Of a stretch of 64,000 nt of DNA, positions 11,454 to 22,775 are shown piece by piece. The position numbers and the translations under genes are program-made. The stretch comes from Neckera pumila (lineage: Eukaryota > Streptophyta > Bryopsida > Hypnales > Neckeraceae), in NCBI GenBank assembly GCA_963969595.1, contig OZ018415.1, positions 8,060,001 to 8,124,000 of the forward strand, read 5' to 3'. How positions within the stretch are numbered: the stretch's first letter is position 1; each line of letters begins with the position of its first letter. Under the pieces are notes generated by a model, which saw only the letters and a program-made list of their open reading frames with translations, had not been told where the DNA came from and made no database searches.

Positions 11454-14133
11454 CTTGCATTAAATTACATATACATCTCATCAACTTCGTCGTCACAAAT
11501 TCCAACTATAGATAACAATTTTCTTCATATAATGATCATGCCATGTTGCCCTACTCTTCCAAACTTTTGTGAGTGAAAAACTAACACTACTCAACACATG
11601 AAATCCAATAAATTATTTTTGATAATTTGTCCTCTCACAGAATGAGTACCTTATTCCTCTCACTTTTGACATACTATACTGCAATCCACCTCCATACATG
11701 TGACTTATTTCAGTTCCACTCTCTACTCTGTAGCTATCCAATTAAGGACGTCTATTCTTAAAACAATTGCCTTCCTCAACCATGAACACGTCAAATTCAG
11801 CAATTACAATCTTCCAGTAATATATACCCCCATTGTACTTTTATGTACATCCTAGCTTCCAATAACCATTGCTTTCCAGCTTCGAAATTTTTGAATTCAT
11901 TCCACAAAGTCCATAAATCTCAGTGACCTTCACTCCCATGCCCTTCAACATTAACCTCTTTCAAAATATTAATCAATACTGCCTCCGATAGTTCAGCATC
12001 CCCTGTAGAAAAACAGCTCCTCCTCAATCTACTTTTAAGCACATTAGTGGTAGTCTATTGCAAGTGACTGAGACCTCTAAAAGAGATCATGATGCAGTCG
12101 TACACTACAATATCTTCTATGGCCTATCCCTGTATTTCCAGAGGTGGTTACACATTCAGATCTCCTCCTCTCCAATTCAAATATCTATTACAAATTCCAC
12201 AAAGTTGGACACCAATTGCAACGGCCTCGGTTAAATGTCATTTCTACTTTTATTCTTCAAAATATATTAATTCAAACACGTTCCAGGGACACCATCTTAC
12301 GAAAACAAAGATATCACTTCATACATTACAAGTTCACTAACACGGTACCTCACTTTGAAACCTAAGTCTCTGAATCAATGGTACTCCATAATTCTGGAGA
12401 CTAAATCCACACATAAATTGTGTGACTCTGTCCCCTTTCTTTACTACAAAATCAGTGACATAACCGACTCCTCTTGTCTTCACATGAAATTCAGTTTTAG
12501 GTTTCTTTCCTAAGATTCAATTCTTTTAATTCACATCACCCACCCATGGTCGAGAATTACAAAATAGCATGCTACTAAAGTACGCTGTTCTTCTAATCAA
12601 GTCCACTAGTCCAATGCTGGACATCCAACAAAAAATGAACCTCAAATTGGTCAGCTAAGTTTGTACTTGATTTCTCCAAGTTTATGACAACTTTTACTTC
12701 ATTTCACCTTTGCAGAACCGGGACATGGGAGTACATAGAAACTCTCACTCTCTTATTCTTGTAAACCATTAGTTCATTATTAATTTATAATTGATTAGCC
12801 CAATTGGACCTATTTGGCTATGATGGATTCTTCAATAATTGGGTAATTACTATAAACGTCATTTACCACACATGTTGATCAATTCTTGCAACCCTACAAG
12901 ATTTTATATATGATTTAATCACAGTCCTTCCTCATTGAAGGAAAACCTCTTAACACATGACCAACACACTATGGAATAAATTTTTTTTTTCTTTTAAGTA
13001 ATCAAACTGCCAGGTACAAGTTTGATACACTTGTACAATTGCTTCACAGTGCCATGGACAATGTCACAAGTCATGAACACAAGGTAGTACACTCTTAAAG
13101 TGATTATGTAGGAGTAACTAACTCATACTTGACATTACTATATTTCTCAAATAATATGCCAGTCCTTCGTAGGAACATGTTTCAATTAGGGTACGGTCCA
13201 AGACAACTACCTCAGTGTCCCACTTCACCAATTTCAACACCTCAAAACAAAACAAGACATGCAAACTCCTACAAGCAAATAACATAATTTTGTTGTTCTT
13301 GATTTTTTCTAATTTCTTCATGTTTACTACAAAAATGCACCACAAACAAAAATGACTGTCAATGTCCTACACATTTTTCACATGCCTCCTCATCCCCTCA
13401 TTTCATGGGCATTTCCTGCATGACAGATTTAAAAGCTTTGTATTGTCCACTTTCACATGGAAGTCTAGAGCCTTCACTTTGTGGTAGCACTCACTATAAA
13501 ATCACTAACGCTGACTAGACAATAGTTGTGCTGAAAAGCAACCTTCAAATACCTATCACCACAAAAATTACTTAATCACTGTTCTTTGCTCCATAATGAC
13601 ATTCAATTGCAAATTGAATTACTTTTACTGTTCCTCTATCAAGTTAAAACAAAAAAAAATTATGCTTTGATGCACATAGTAAAATATGATTAATTAATTA
13701 TAATCTTCCACATTGCACTCTACGGAGTCAAACTTCAACAACCTCAATAGTTGAATGTACAGAAATTATTTTATACATGCTCTTGCAATCACATCTGCAA
13801 CATTTCTTATGCCACTAACATGCCCATTCACTCCCACTTATATGACAAGAAAGTAAAGTAACTGTGCCAAGAAAAAAATTGCCATATCATTTCTTCTAAA
13901 AATCATCAATCAACTTAGAAGCACCTCAACATGTTGAACTATACTTTTGAGAACAAACTGTTGAACTTAACATACAATGCATTCTTTTTTCTATGATTAA
14001 ATAAAAGGACACTGGAATAGACAGGCCTAATTTGCACACCTGATTATCCTTTTCTCTAGTGCCTAGCAGAAAGACCTTTTTAAAGGAATATTACAATATG
14101 TTTTGTTAAATCCCTTCATGAGTAGAAACTTAC
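11454..14133 (-). other. Presumed intron(s) of the CACTA transposase gene
   Basis: AT-rich sequence between the two recognisable exons. I saw no further transposase motif here, although a short degenerate exon could be hidden. The donor side is supported by GTAAGT (minus strand, 14,128-14,133) at the end of the upstream exon. Confidence 0.4.
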
Positions 14134-15033
14134 TGACGATATGGTTGAAGGTGCACAGCATTGTCTTGAACAAAGTTGTACATGGCAGTCCTGATTTCTT
14201 CTGTGAGAAGTTTTGGCTTTGCCTACCCCTCCAATATCTTGTCCACCATTGTAGGTTTTTCTTTGTCATCCCAGACTTGTCGTGATGTGAGGTTGTATTT
14301 GGACATGTATTTTGTAATGAAGCCCAGTGCCTGCTTAGTTTGATATCCTTGGGCAATGCTGCCCTTCAAGTTTTGCTAAGTTCCTCACATACCTTTTTAA
14401 CGTTTTGAAGTAACATTCAAATGAATACATCCACCGAACATGTACATGCCCACATAGAAAAACCTCCTCCACCAGATGGTTTGGCGTATGTGCCATAATG
14501 TCAAAAAAAGAAGGTGGCATCTCTTTCTCCATCATGCACATGGTTTCAGCTGCATCGGCAATCATCTGTTCCTTATCATCAAGGTCCACTGTCTTTGCAC
14601 AAAGTTTTTTGAAAATTCTACTTAGTTGTATAATAGTCTCAGCAAGAGCCTTGTTTGAAACCTTCATGAAGCAAAGTGGTAAAATTTGCTGAAGAAATAC
14701 ATGAAAATCATGGGATTTTAAACCACTCAGTTTCCCTTTCAAGATTTTATTATGCAGCACGAATACATAATGCGTTGGTGTCCTCACATTCTTTAGCACT
14801 TCCAGGACCTTTGCCTTATCTATTGCTGAAAGAACATATGATGCAGGAGGCATGTGGAGTTTATCTTGATTAGGGCCACGAGGTCGTAGGTGGAGATGAG
14901 GTCAAATACTACGAGCTTGCATGTCTACTCTTACAATTGGTGTGTCTTTCTCCCCAAAAGTTGTCCTCAAGATGTTTTCAGATATGTTCCTCTTGCAATG
15001 CATGACATCTAGAATATGCCGTACTTGAAGATC
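14134..15033 (-). pseudogene. CACTA transposase (TNP2-type), exon with DUF4218 domain
   Basis: The minus-strand exon is bounded by a TACGCAG acceptor (just right of 15,033) and a GTAAGT donor. It encodes the signature of the DUF4218 region of CACTA transposases: 'ILDVMHCKRNISENIL', 'MPPASYVLS', 'GKLSGLKSHDFHVFLQQILP', 'MEKEMPPSFFDIMAHTPNHL', 'VHVRWMYSFECYFKTLKRYV', then 'GSIAQGYQTKQALGF'. Three lesions are visible: an in-frame TGA at 14,902-14,904 where arginine would be expected, an extra G in the GGGC at about 14,362-14,364 that shifts the frame just before the GSIAQGY motif, and an in-frame TAG at 14,223-14,225. The upstream catalytic part (Transposase_21) was not found, so this is a truncated, dead copy. 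Confidence 0.88.
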
Positions 15034-16795
15034 CTGCGTAGACAAACAAATAAGGTTATTTCATTACATGCATATTTCATCAATCACTCCGTACCACATG
15101 CATTGCAGAATTTAGAAACGATTACATTACATGGGACCATATTTTAGAAGAAATATATAGAGCTTGCAATCTGAGGGTAGAACCATCTACTCGGACTTCA
15201 TAGTCCCCTCATATGATTTTCCAAGAGATCTTTATCTGTTTTAAATTCAGTGTCATTTATTTTAACAATTCACTATACCAGCAGGCAAAATATTCCCCAT
15301 GAAATTACTACTTTTGCAATTTCATATAAAACTTTCTAAAACAAGTAAAATTGAAGTGACCATGTTCTCAAAGTAAAATTGGTTACACTTCCAACATTTA
15401 TTGACTTCATTCCCTCAACACTTCTCTCACATATTGCATGCACAAATTCTCTTTCACATACTTCTAGATAAAGTTATGTGCATGATTTTGATAAATTTCC
15501 TTGAGGTAAATGAGTCTTTACAATGTACTCACATAAAATAGACTATTACAAAATCTTAATCCCTACAATTGTATTGTAAAACTCAGTTAAATTGTACTAA
15601 CATTATCTTATAATGTACTTCAAGTAAATGAATTACTAAACTTGGAATGCTCAACCCTTCTTTTATTTGTATGGAAATTTTACCTTACACTGAACAAATG
15701 AGGCAAAGGATTTTTTTTTCTTTTTTGGAAGGAAAACCTACTCAAAAACAATTTTTGCACTTTTCTGAAGCCTTATTTACCAGATTTCCAATGCCGGTAT
15801 AATTTACTCACACAATGTTAATGAATAGCAAATGAAATAAAACACGAGGACTAGGACACTGCATCTGTCATTCACATGTTTGCAAAATTAAAAAATACAA
15901 GCATCACCTCATGACATACAGAAGAAGTTCCAACAACTGACAAATAACAGGAAAGGACCACTTCCCAGGCTGCTTCCAATGTTCCAATTTTAAAAAAGTT
16001 GCGTTCCATTGAGAAATTCAAGAATCTCTATGTCACCTTGGTCCTTCTAAATTGCATCAGTTCAATTGACATGTGTATCCATTTTCCATTCAAAACTAAA
16101 TGTCCTCTTTTAGATTTGATTTCCTACAGATGTGTTTGGTTCATCCTAAGAAATAAGAGTAGGTACTTACATTTACCGAATATGTCCATAATCAATTCAT
16201 TTACAATACCTCATTCTACAAAAGAAATACAAACAATGTGCAATACATAGTCAAGCTCAAATGGCATTCAAGCTTAATAAAAAAGAATCATAGTTCAACT
16301 TTGGTTCGTTTCTTTATTAATGCGATAATGTATGACTTTTTCAATTATATCAATTGTTGTTGCATTAAGGCAAGATGAACAACTCAAAATAACATTAGAA
16401 CACTGTGAATAAATTCCCAAACAACTAATTACCACCAACAAGCCCACAATTTTATTAACCAAACCACAGGTCACTTTCTAAATTCCGGTTCCTTTTCTTC
16501 TGTCATTCTTGAAAATACTACTGAGTCTGAAATTGCATGCAAAAATATCCTCTGGTAACCTCATTTGGAAGTCTACAAAGTCTTCCACTTAGACCCTTTT
16601 GAAGGAATATTCATTTCTACAATCTTCTGTGTAACAACTTATGTTTCAATGACAATCCACAAGGAAATAGTACATTTAATCAAATTAGCATGATGATTTG
16701 CACTTCCCAATTGGCCCTATGTCTACACCTATACAATCATCGATTTTCGTTACTGGAGTTTTCGGTAAAAAAAATTTATTGTTGTACTTTAACTA
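15034..16795. other. AT-rich CACTA interior, no exon recognised
   Basis: This is where the N-terminal catalytic part of the transposase would be expected on the minus strand. I could not find its cysteine- and tryptophan-rich motifs. The stretch ends at the TA target site of the nested DDE element (16,794-16,795). Confidence 0.4.
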
Positions 16796-17487
16796 CACTA
16801 AAATTGATAAATAGAGTTGGGTGATGATTAGTGTTGCTCATTGTTTTTTACCCCCAACACTATTTTCCATTTCATGTGTAAATAGTGTTGGGCATTGAAT
16901 TCATGCCGTCTACATCTGACCCTTCCCTAGGGAACTGCAATTTTGGCCTTTTGCCGTCACGAGCTGGCCTTTTTTTGCGAAGACCACAATTTTGGGACCT
17001 TGCTGCTCCGAGCTCCGTCGTGGCTGAGGGGTCGGAGCTTCCTCGTCGAAGCAAGATGCTTGCCGGGTGTTGTTTGGTCGGGCCTTCCTTGCTCGTCGGC
17101 TGCGCCATTCGGGGTTACCCACCCTTCTCTCCGAGTCAGATTTGCTTTTTCTTCCCTCTGCCATGCTCTGCTGGAGCCGGATTGGTGGTGGCTTCTAGTT
17201 CCTCCTTCACTGCGGTTCCACAAAAGACTGAAACTTCTCAAGGGTGGGTGTATGTGGTTATAGTCCGTCATTTCCCGCCGCTCAAGGGGATTCAAACTTC
17301 CCACCCACAAGGCTACAATTCAAACTTTCGACGTCCATAACTTTTAGCTGAGGTACTTGATTGCACTTTTGATGACACAATTGGATTTGTCTTCTCGTCC
17401 TCTATTTCCTATAAAAAATTGTTTTTTCTTTTTTTGGTCGCCATTTTTTTAACAAGTGCATTTTTCCTTCATTCCAGAATTTTCACC

Positions 17488-18415
17488 ATGGACTGGCCCC
17501 CGCTTGCTGAGATTCCTCCAGACGCCCCTGCCCGACGACTTCAGCAAGTTTCAAGTCTGGCCACTTGCCGATTTGTCATAAATTGGATGGTAGAGGACGT
17601 CGGCGTTCATGGCTTGCCCGGCCTCAATGCATGCGTCATCCAAGCATTTCCCGAGCAGTTCCATGGGCAGCGCTCGGCCAACCTAGTTGAAGGCTTTGTG
17701 ACTCCGTTCTTGTGCAGCCAAAATTGCTTGGGCAAAAAGAGGCGCCATTCTCCAAAGGCCAGGCCGGGTCAAAGTAAGAAGAAGAGCAAGTGGGTGCAAT
17801 ATTTGTACCCACTTTTGCTCGAAGAATTCAATTGCCTTCGCAAATCAGGTGTCAAATTCTCAGCATTCCTCTTTTGTGAATTGACCCTATCCATTCTTGT
17901 AGCTCCTGGATCCATTTTCACCAACCACTCTGTCGATCCCAAAGATGGTGTTTTGTTGGTCCAAAAAATTACAGCAAATTGGATCAATCAATTCATGGAC
18001 AATCATAATATTGTCTTGCTATCTCAACATGGTCGTTTGACTTGTAGCTCTAAAAAGGAGCTTCAAATCAAAATGCAAACCGCCTACCATTTGGGGGTCT
18101 TGCAAAGGGGCTTTTCATCCAAGGAATTCAATAAAAACGTTATGGAAAACCTAGATGAAACGCATTTTGTTGTCAATCTTGCCAATGGCCAAAGTTTAGG
18201 ATTTAGAAGAGATACCACTGTGAAATATGCCGAAGTTGTCTTGGGTGGAGAATCCATGACCATAGAGGTTCGGATTTTAGGGGGGCGGTGTGCCACAATA
18301 GAAGCTCCTATGCTCATTTTTTCAAATGAGAATAGGAGCTATCCTATTTGAGGTTTGATGGATAACATTCCCGGGGTTTCTTATAGATTGGGCCCAAAAG
18401 GTTGGATGGACCAAA
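17488..18415 (+). pseudogene. Pogo-like DDE transposase, 5' part
   Basis: I chose the ATG at 17,488 (context accATGG); the same frame is open 69 bp further upstream but without initiation support. Residues about 85-101 are strongly basic (KKRRHSPK, KKKSK). Residues 155-225 contain a helical DNA-binding-like stretch leading to 'NLDETHFVVN', where D223 is the first acid of the DDE triad. An in-frame TGA at 18,349-18,351 follows 'NRSYPI', where an arginine CGA would be expected. The frame then continues through 'DNIPGVSYR' and 'GPKGWMDQ' up to the insertion point. The protein has a nuclear DNA-transposase role in the DDE_1 (CENP-B/pogo/jerky-like) group. The stop and the insertion make it non-functional. 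Confidence 0.88.
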
Positions 18416-19379
18416 TGTCGCAGCATAGGGCAAGCAATTTCCCAGTTATACTACCAAAAACCACTTTAAAGTATAACAAAGTGACTCTAAAGATCAAACC
18501 CGCGAGATTCTGTGAAGTAGATAGCCTTATTTGGTCTCTAAGCTAAGTCAGTACCTATATTTCCTCTTCCGGTTCCAATACAACAACCGGAAAACACAAC
18601 AACACCAAGAACTACAATCAGACCATATTCTCCTTCTCCAATCCGGTTCACTTTCCGATCCGGTTTGATCAACTCACATCTGCTTTTACTACCATCCGGT
18701 TTAGTTTTACCTCTGTTTCACCATCAGAGGGTTCGCCCCTTTCTTTTGAGAGTGGCAGGCCCGCCGCTCCTTCCGTGAATTATAGTGGTTGAAGACCCAC
18801 TTCTTCCTTCTCCAATTCTCTACACTAACTCGGACCCGGTTTGATCCTTCACAGCAACCCAGAAAACTCTCCGGATCACCGGTCACACAAGGACCCCCCG
18901 TACGATCCTCCCATACTACAACGACCTTAGCGCCACGTTCCGTCTGTACGAAGCTAGGCAGCTACAAGTGAACCCGTCCGTTCCAACATCCACTAAAGTC
19001 CTTCCGTTTGCCCACTAAGGCAGCGAGATCTCTCAGGAGATCGGACACTCAACCGGATTTCCCACCCAGGAGTTCTAGCACGACTAAGGAATCCCTCCCT
19101 ATCCGCCTAGCCTAACAATGGCTGTCTCGCCCGGAATCCTAAACCTTAGAGCTGCTGAGGAATTGGAATCCACTCCCAACACTTTCGCAACCCGCTTACT
19201 TGCACATAAGGTCAAAACAAGGACGCCAAAGGGAGAAATCACACCCACACTAGCATGCGCCTTTCTAACTCCTCACCACACAACCCTGCCACACATGGGA
19301 GAGACACGCAACAAGAGGTCAAGAGAAGACGTACACAAAAATGAGGTGAAAAGACTCTCAGCTCCCAAGCAGGGGCTGA

Positions 19380-19387
19380 CTTATATA
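19380..19387 (-). promoter_or_regulatory. TATA box on the minus strand downstream of the element's ORFs
   Basis: The minus strand reads TATATAAG within GTTGTATATAAGTCAGC. A good TATA box after the coding part, with a polypurine-like tract before it, is the arrangement expected of the U3 region of a 3' LTR. No partner LTR was found. Confidence 0.3.
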
Positions 19388-19532
19388 CAACTTGATTACA
19401 AAGCAAAAAGGCCCCCAGAAATCCGTGCTAGACATCCGGGTCCGACCCTAACCGGCTAGATCGGATGGACATCCGATCCGGTCCTAACTATCTTACAAAA
19501 ACTTTACATTCCTAACTAACTTCCTGCTTATC

Positions 19533-19808
19533 CTACTCTCCAACTCCCCCGCCCAGCGTAGGACTTCTAGGTTCCTCGGGCAGTTGGTTGAAGACGTCAG
19601 CCAGGTTCCGGCTCCGCTCTCCAGCAGCTGGATCCGGAAGATCTGACCCTGGCGATGAATCTAACTGAACCGGTTGCCCCGGCCCAGGTCTCCGGTTACT
19701 CTTCCTTGACTCAAGTGTCTGATCCTTGCGCTCCCTTGGATTCGATCCTCCTCCTGCAAACGAATCAGGTAGCGATATATCCAAGAGGTGGATTTCCCGG
19801 GAGTACAT
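19533..19808 (-). CDS. Small downstream ORF of the 3.3-kb element, doubtful
   Basis: A 91-aa minus-strand frame begins 15 bp after the 455-aa ORF and is rich in Arg, Pro, Gly and Ser, ending with LGGGVGE. The DNA under its end, GGCGGGGGAGTTGG on the minus strand, resembles the polypurine tract that precedes a 3' LTR. It may therefore be the decayed end of a retroelement polyprotein rather than a gene. Confidence 0.25.
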   Translation of the reverse strand: MYSREIHLLDISLPDSFAGGGSNPRERKDQTLESRKSNRRPGPGQPVQLDSSPGSDLPDPAAGERSRNLADVFNQLPEEPRSPTLGGGVGE

Positions 19809-19823
19809 GGATCCGTTCAGCTT

Positions 19824-21191
19824 TCAACTGTTGACATCTATCCAGTTGGCCGCCTCTTGCGCTGCCACTAAGGATGCTTCCACCCGATCGATGAAGTCGG
19901 TCAGGATCCGAACTATCCGGGAACTGGATACCTTCTTCTCTTCATGCACCTCTTTGTCAAATAATGCCGCCTTGACTGCGGTGGATCCAGACTCTCCAAG
20001 AGTATCCTTCACCGACTCAGCCACCTTCCGGGTTGCCTCCGCCATCTCCCGGACTGCTGCCTTGTCTTCCTTGAGGGTTACCATGTCATCCCTCAGAGCG
20101 TCGACTTCCTCCTGAAGCCGACGGATCTCTGCTTCCTGCTTCCGGCTCTCATCCGGATCGGTTAGGTATTGGCCCACCTTACCCGGCAATTCACTATTGG
20201 CCGGTGCACCCACCATCTCCCCGATAGTGGTGAGAGCTCTCCGCTTGACCTCCCAGTCCGCTCGTATCCCACACAGGATAACCGTCAACTGGTTGAATAG
20301 GCCAGCCGGGTCCTTGAGATCCGGCATCTCCACCTCCGGTGCCTGTTCTGGTATGGACCGAGGGTTTGAGGGGGTTCCTCTCTTGCGAGGGGGCGTTGTC
20401 TTCTGTCGCTTCCTCTGCCGGGACGGCTCCTCCTCTTCTTCCTCTTCTATCTCGGGTTCGGATCCGGTTTGCTCTTCCAATTCGTCGTCCGAACCCGATT
20501 CTCCATACTTCAGGATAGACTCCTGAACGGTCCACGTCTTCTCCTCCGTCTGCGTGAGGAGTTGGTTTCGTTGGTAGAGGTGGAAAAGGTAGGGACTCAA
20601 AGGAGTGGCCCTACTCTTTCCAATCCTTGTCACCAGCTGGGACACTAGATCGAAAAAGATCCGGGCCCAGTTCACTTTCCGTTCCCCGCTCAGGGAACTG
20701 AAAATTGTGTTGCCGATGGTCATCGTTACCCTCTTCGGCTTCTCCGGGTGGACGATCGGAACCATGAACTGGAGGAGATTATGATGCCGGTCGCTCTTAC
20801 AATCCGCGACCGCGTATCCGTCCTTGTTGCTCGGCTCCCCATGAAACTTATCATGGATGAACTCGTCCTTCCGTCCAGCCATACCAGAACCTCCCATCCG
20901 GAAGTTGTAAACTTCCCTCCACCTTTCTTCTTCCCATTCGTTCGAGCGGCCCCGGAGAGTATTGTCGAACTCGTTTGACACCTTACACCTAATCTCTCTA
21001 ACCATCCGCTCCTCCCGAAACCCCCAGGGTTTATCCATTAGGACAAGGCACCCCATGGCGTTGAGGTCCTCCATGAGCTCAGTCCGGGCCGGTTCCTCCA
21101 TAGGAATGACCGGAACTATCTTCCGGAGCTTGACGTCGGAGGAGGAACTGGGCGCGCCCGATCTAGTCTTACGCAACTGAGGCATGGACAC
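19824..21191 (-). CDS. 455-aa coiled-coil protein of the 3.3-kb element (plant-transposon-protein-like)
   Basis: An intact frame without introns. Residues 30-220 form a globular part including 'FHGEPSNKDGYA', 'RKVNWARIFFDLVSQLV' and 'TPLSPYLFHLYQ'. This resembles, in pattern only, the 'putative plant transposon protein' group often carried by plant retroelements. Residues about 233-255 are acidic with a run of glutamates. Residues 257-271 are basic and could be a nuclear localisation signal. Residues about 345-400 have heptad spacing typical of a coiled coil (RKQEAEIRRLQEEVDALRDD). It fills most of the element, and 41% of the element lies outside it. An intact frame beside several dead frames suggests a recent insertion. 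The function is unknown; a gag-like structural or DNA-binding role is conceivable but not shown. Confidence 0.6.
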   Translation of the reverse strand: MSMPQLRKTRSGAPSSSSDVKLRKIVPVIPMEEPARTELMEDLNAMGCLVLMDKPWGFREERMVREIRCKVSNEFDNTLRGRSNEWEEERWREVYNFRMGGSGMAGRKDEFIHDKFHGEPSNKDGYAVADCKSDRHHNLLQFMVPIVHPEKPKRVTMTIGNTIFSSLSGERKVNWARIFFDLVSQLVTRIGKSRATPLSPYLFHLYQRNQLLTQTEEKTWTVQESILKYGESGSDDELEEQTGSEPEIEEEEEEEPSRQRKRQKTTPPRKRGTPSNPRSIPEQAPEVEMPDLKDPAGLFNQLTVILCGIRADWEVKRRALTTIGEMVGAPANSELPGKVGQYLTDPDESRKQEAEIRRLQEEVDALRDDMVTLKEDKAAVREMAEATRKVAESVKDTLGESGSTAVKAALFDKEVHEEKKVSSSRIVRILTDFIDRVEASLVAAQEAANWIDVNS

Positions 21192-21459
21192 TAAATGACC
21201 GTTGGACCCTTACCGATCGATACCTCACTCTCTCCTAGCCGCACGTCTCGTTTCTAACTTCCTCTCGTCCAATCTCAACCAGAAAGCACCACCAAAACCT
21301 GCAACCCACACGTTCTTTACTCTTTCTACACTCTCGGACATGCCCAGCCGGAAGCGCACATACATACAATGGCTCTGGCGCAGACGGAGGCATAAAAGCG
21401 CTCAAGGTCAGCTCCAGAGCTCGAGGGGAGTAAAGGAGTGAAAATGAGGACGACCAGCC

Positions 21460-21467
21460 TTTCTATA
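21460..21467 (-). promoter_or_regulatory. TATA-like motif upstream of the 455-aa ORF
   Basis: On the minus strand the sequence reads TATAGAAA about 270 bp before the start codon, followed by a C/T-rich stretch. It could drive the ORF. Evidence is motif only. Confidence 0.25.
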
Positions 21468-21747
21468 GTCCCAGGCCCCTGGCAAATCATCATGACCCTT
21501 TTTCGGTCTGGTCCTCTATCGATCCATTCTAACCCTAATCTGATCTGAGGTGAGATCCGGATGTGATTCTACTCTTGAATACTAACATTCTGACCCGATT
21601 AGATACAGTTTTCTCCTTACTAAATTAGCGTTGCCTATCCCCAGTTGCCTTTTGCCCCTCTAATCGGATACAGATCCTAATTACCTCTTTCCATTCCATT
21701 ATTTAGACAATTAGAAGAAAAACAAAAATTCTGATTGCGACACCAAA

Positions 21748-22238
21748 CCATCTTATTCGAGTATTTTTTAGAACCTCGTGCATATCAGGCCGATCTTCAT
21801 CAAAGGATGAAGATCATATGGCTTGATAATTGTAGCCGCCATACTATGACCTCTACATTAGCTGCTGTCCTAGCTACCAAAAATACAGTTTTAAAATTTC
21901 TGCCTCCATGTTCTACTCACCTTTGCCAACCAACAGATACATTTCTCATCGCTAAAATAAAAAATGCATGGACAAAACGGTGGGAAGCCAAGAAAATTGA
22001 GTTAATACAGCTCAATGCTTGGCAAAATATACCTCGGACACATGGACAATGGTCGGGAAAGTTGACAAATCCGGGCAAACATTTTTTTCTACAATTGGCT
22101 GCGGATAGTGTAGACGATGTCAACCGAGAGGTGGATGTTGACAACATCTCCTATGCTAGAAAAGCAATGATTCATTGTGGCTTAGCATTAGGACTTGATG
22201 GATCTTGGAGTGCAGGGCAATTGTTTCCACATCTCTAA
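21748..22238 (+). pseudogene. Pogo-like DDE transposase, 3' part
   Basis: It continues the frame interrupted at 18,415. It starts 'TILFEYFLEPRAYQ', then 'KIIWLDNCSRH' carries the second catalytic aspartate and 'CSTHLCQPTDTFLIAKIK' the third acidic position, followed by 'WTKRWEAKK'. It closes with an intact C-terminus ending GQLFPHL. Together the two parts span 1419 nt (472 codons plus stop), a normal length for pogo-like transposases. This half is open throughout, so the only lesions are the TGA and the insertion. Confidence 0.88.
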
Positions 22239-22402
22239 GAGATTATTGCAAAACATTTGCAATATTTCCAAGGGCAAGAGCTGTTCAATTGAAATTGAAA
22301 TTGGATATTTTACTATATGTCTCTTCCAATTTCTGGCCTACAACTAAGATTCTTATGTTGTGTTTATGATTTAGGCTATATTTAGCAACTTATACATATA
22401 CT

Positions 22403-22775
22403 ATGACCAATTTCAACATTTTTTGGTCTTTTCTAGCATTTTTTGGTCTTTTCCAACATTTTATGGTCTTTCTAGCATTGTATGCTCTATTTCAACATTT
22501 TATGGTCTTTTCTAGCATTGTATGGTCTATTTCAGCATTTTTTGGTCTTTTCCAGCATTTTATGGTCTTTCTAGCATTGTATGCTGTATTTCAACATTTT
22601 ATGGTCTTTTTAGCATTTTATGGTCTCTCCAGCATTTTTTGGTCTTTTCCAGCATTTTAGGGATTATTTCAGCATTCTAGGGACTTTTCCAGCATTTTAG
22701 GGATTATTTCAGCATTTTAGGGATTATTTCAGCATTCTAGGGACTTTTCCAGCATTTTAGGGATTATTTCCTATC
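22403..22775 (+). repeat. Minisatellite of ~20-bp 'agcattttatggtcttttcc'-type units
   Basis: About 18 imperfect units alternate variants of TTTTGGTCTTTTCCAGCATT, TTATGGTCTTTCTAGCATTG and, at the right, TTAGGGATTATTTCAGCATT. It lies in the 3' flank of the DDE transposase, inside the element. The right-hand units share a distinct variant, showing local amplification. Confidence 0.9.

Larger units (their letters stand above)
18416..21742 (-). mobile_element. 3.3-kb TG...CA insertion element, LTR-integrase-like, no LTRs seen
   Basis: It interrupts the transposase frame exactly. The 5-bp duplication CCAAA flanks both ends (18,411-18,415 and 21,743-21,747), and removing the insert plus one CCAAA restores a continuous reading frame. 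It starts TGTCGCA and ends TGCGACA, a 7-bp inverted repeat. TG...CA ends with a 5-bp duplication are the hallmark of LTR-retroelement integrases, but I could find no long direct repeats at the ends and no reverse transcriptase or integrase motif. It is GC-richer than its surroundings and carries a 455-aa ORF on the minus strand. Options are a solo LTR of unusual length, a retroelement derivative, or an unfamiliar DNA transposon. Confidence 0.88.

Noticed and set aside
16885..17340. Overlapping ORFs of 80-150 codons on both strands before the DDE transposase
   Set aside because: GC-rich 5' flank of the element; frames on both strands are equally open and none shows a domain.
20194..20535. ORFs opposite to and overlapping the 455-aa ORF
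   Set aside because: Shadows of a GC-rich coding region; repetitive Ser or Arg/Gly composition and no domain.
18416..21742. Intron of the DDE transposase
   Set aside because: No GT...AG ends; instead TG...CA ends and a perfect 5-bp duplication.
22403..22660. 85-aa ORF of FWSFLAFFGLFQHF-type repeats
   Set aside because: Translation of the minisatellite, not a protein gene.
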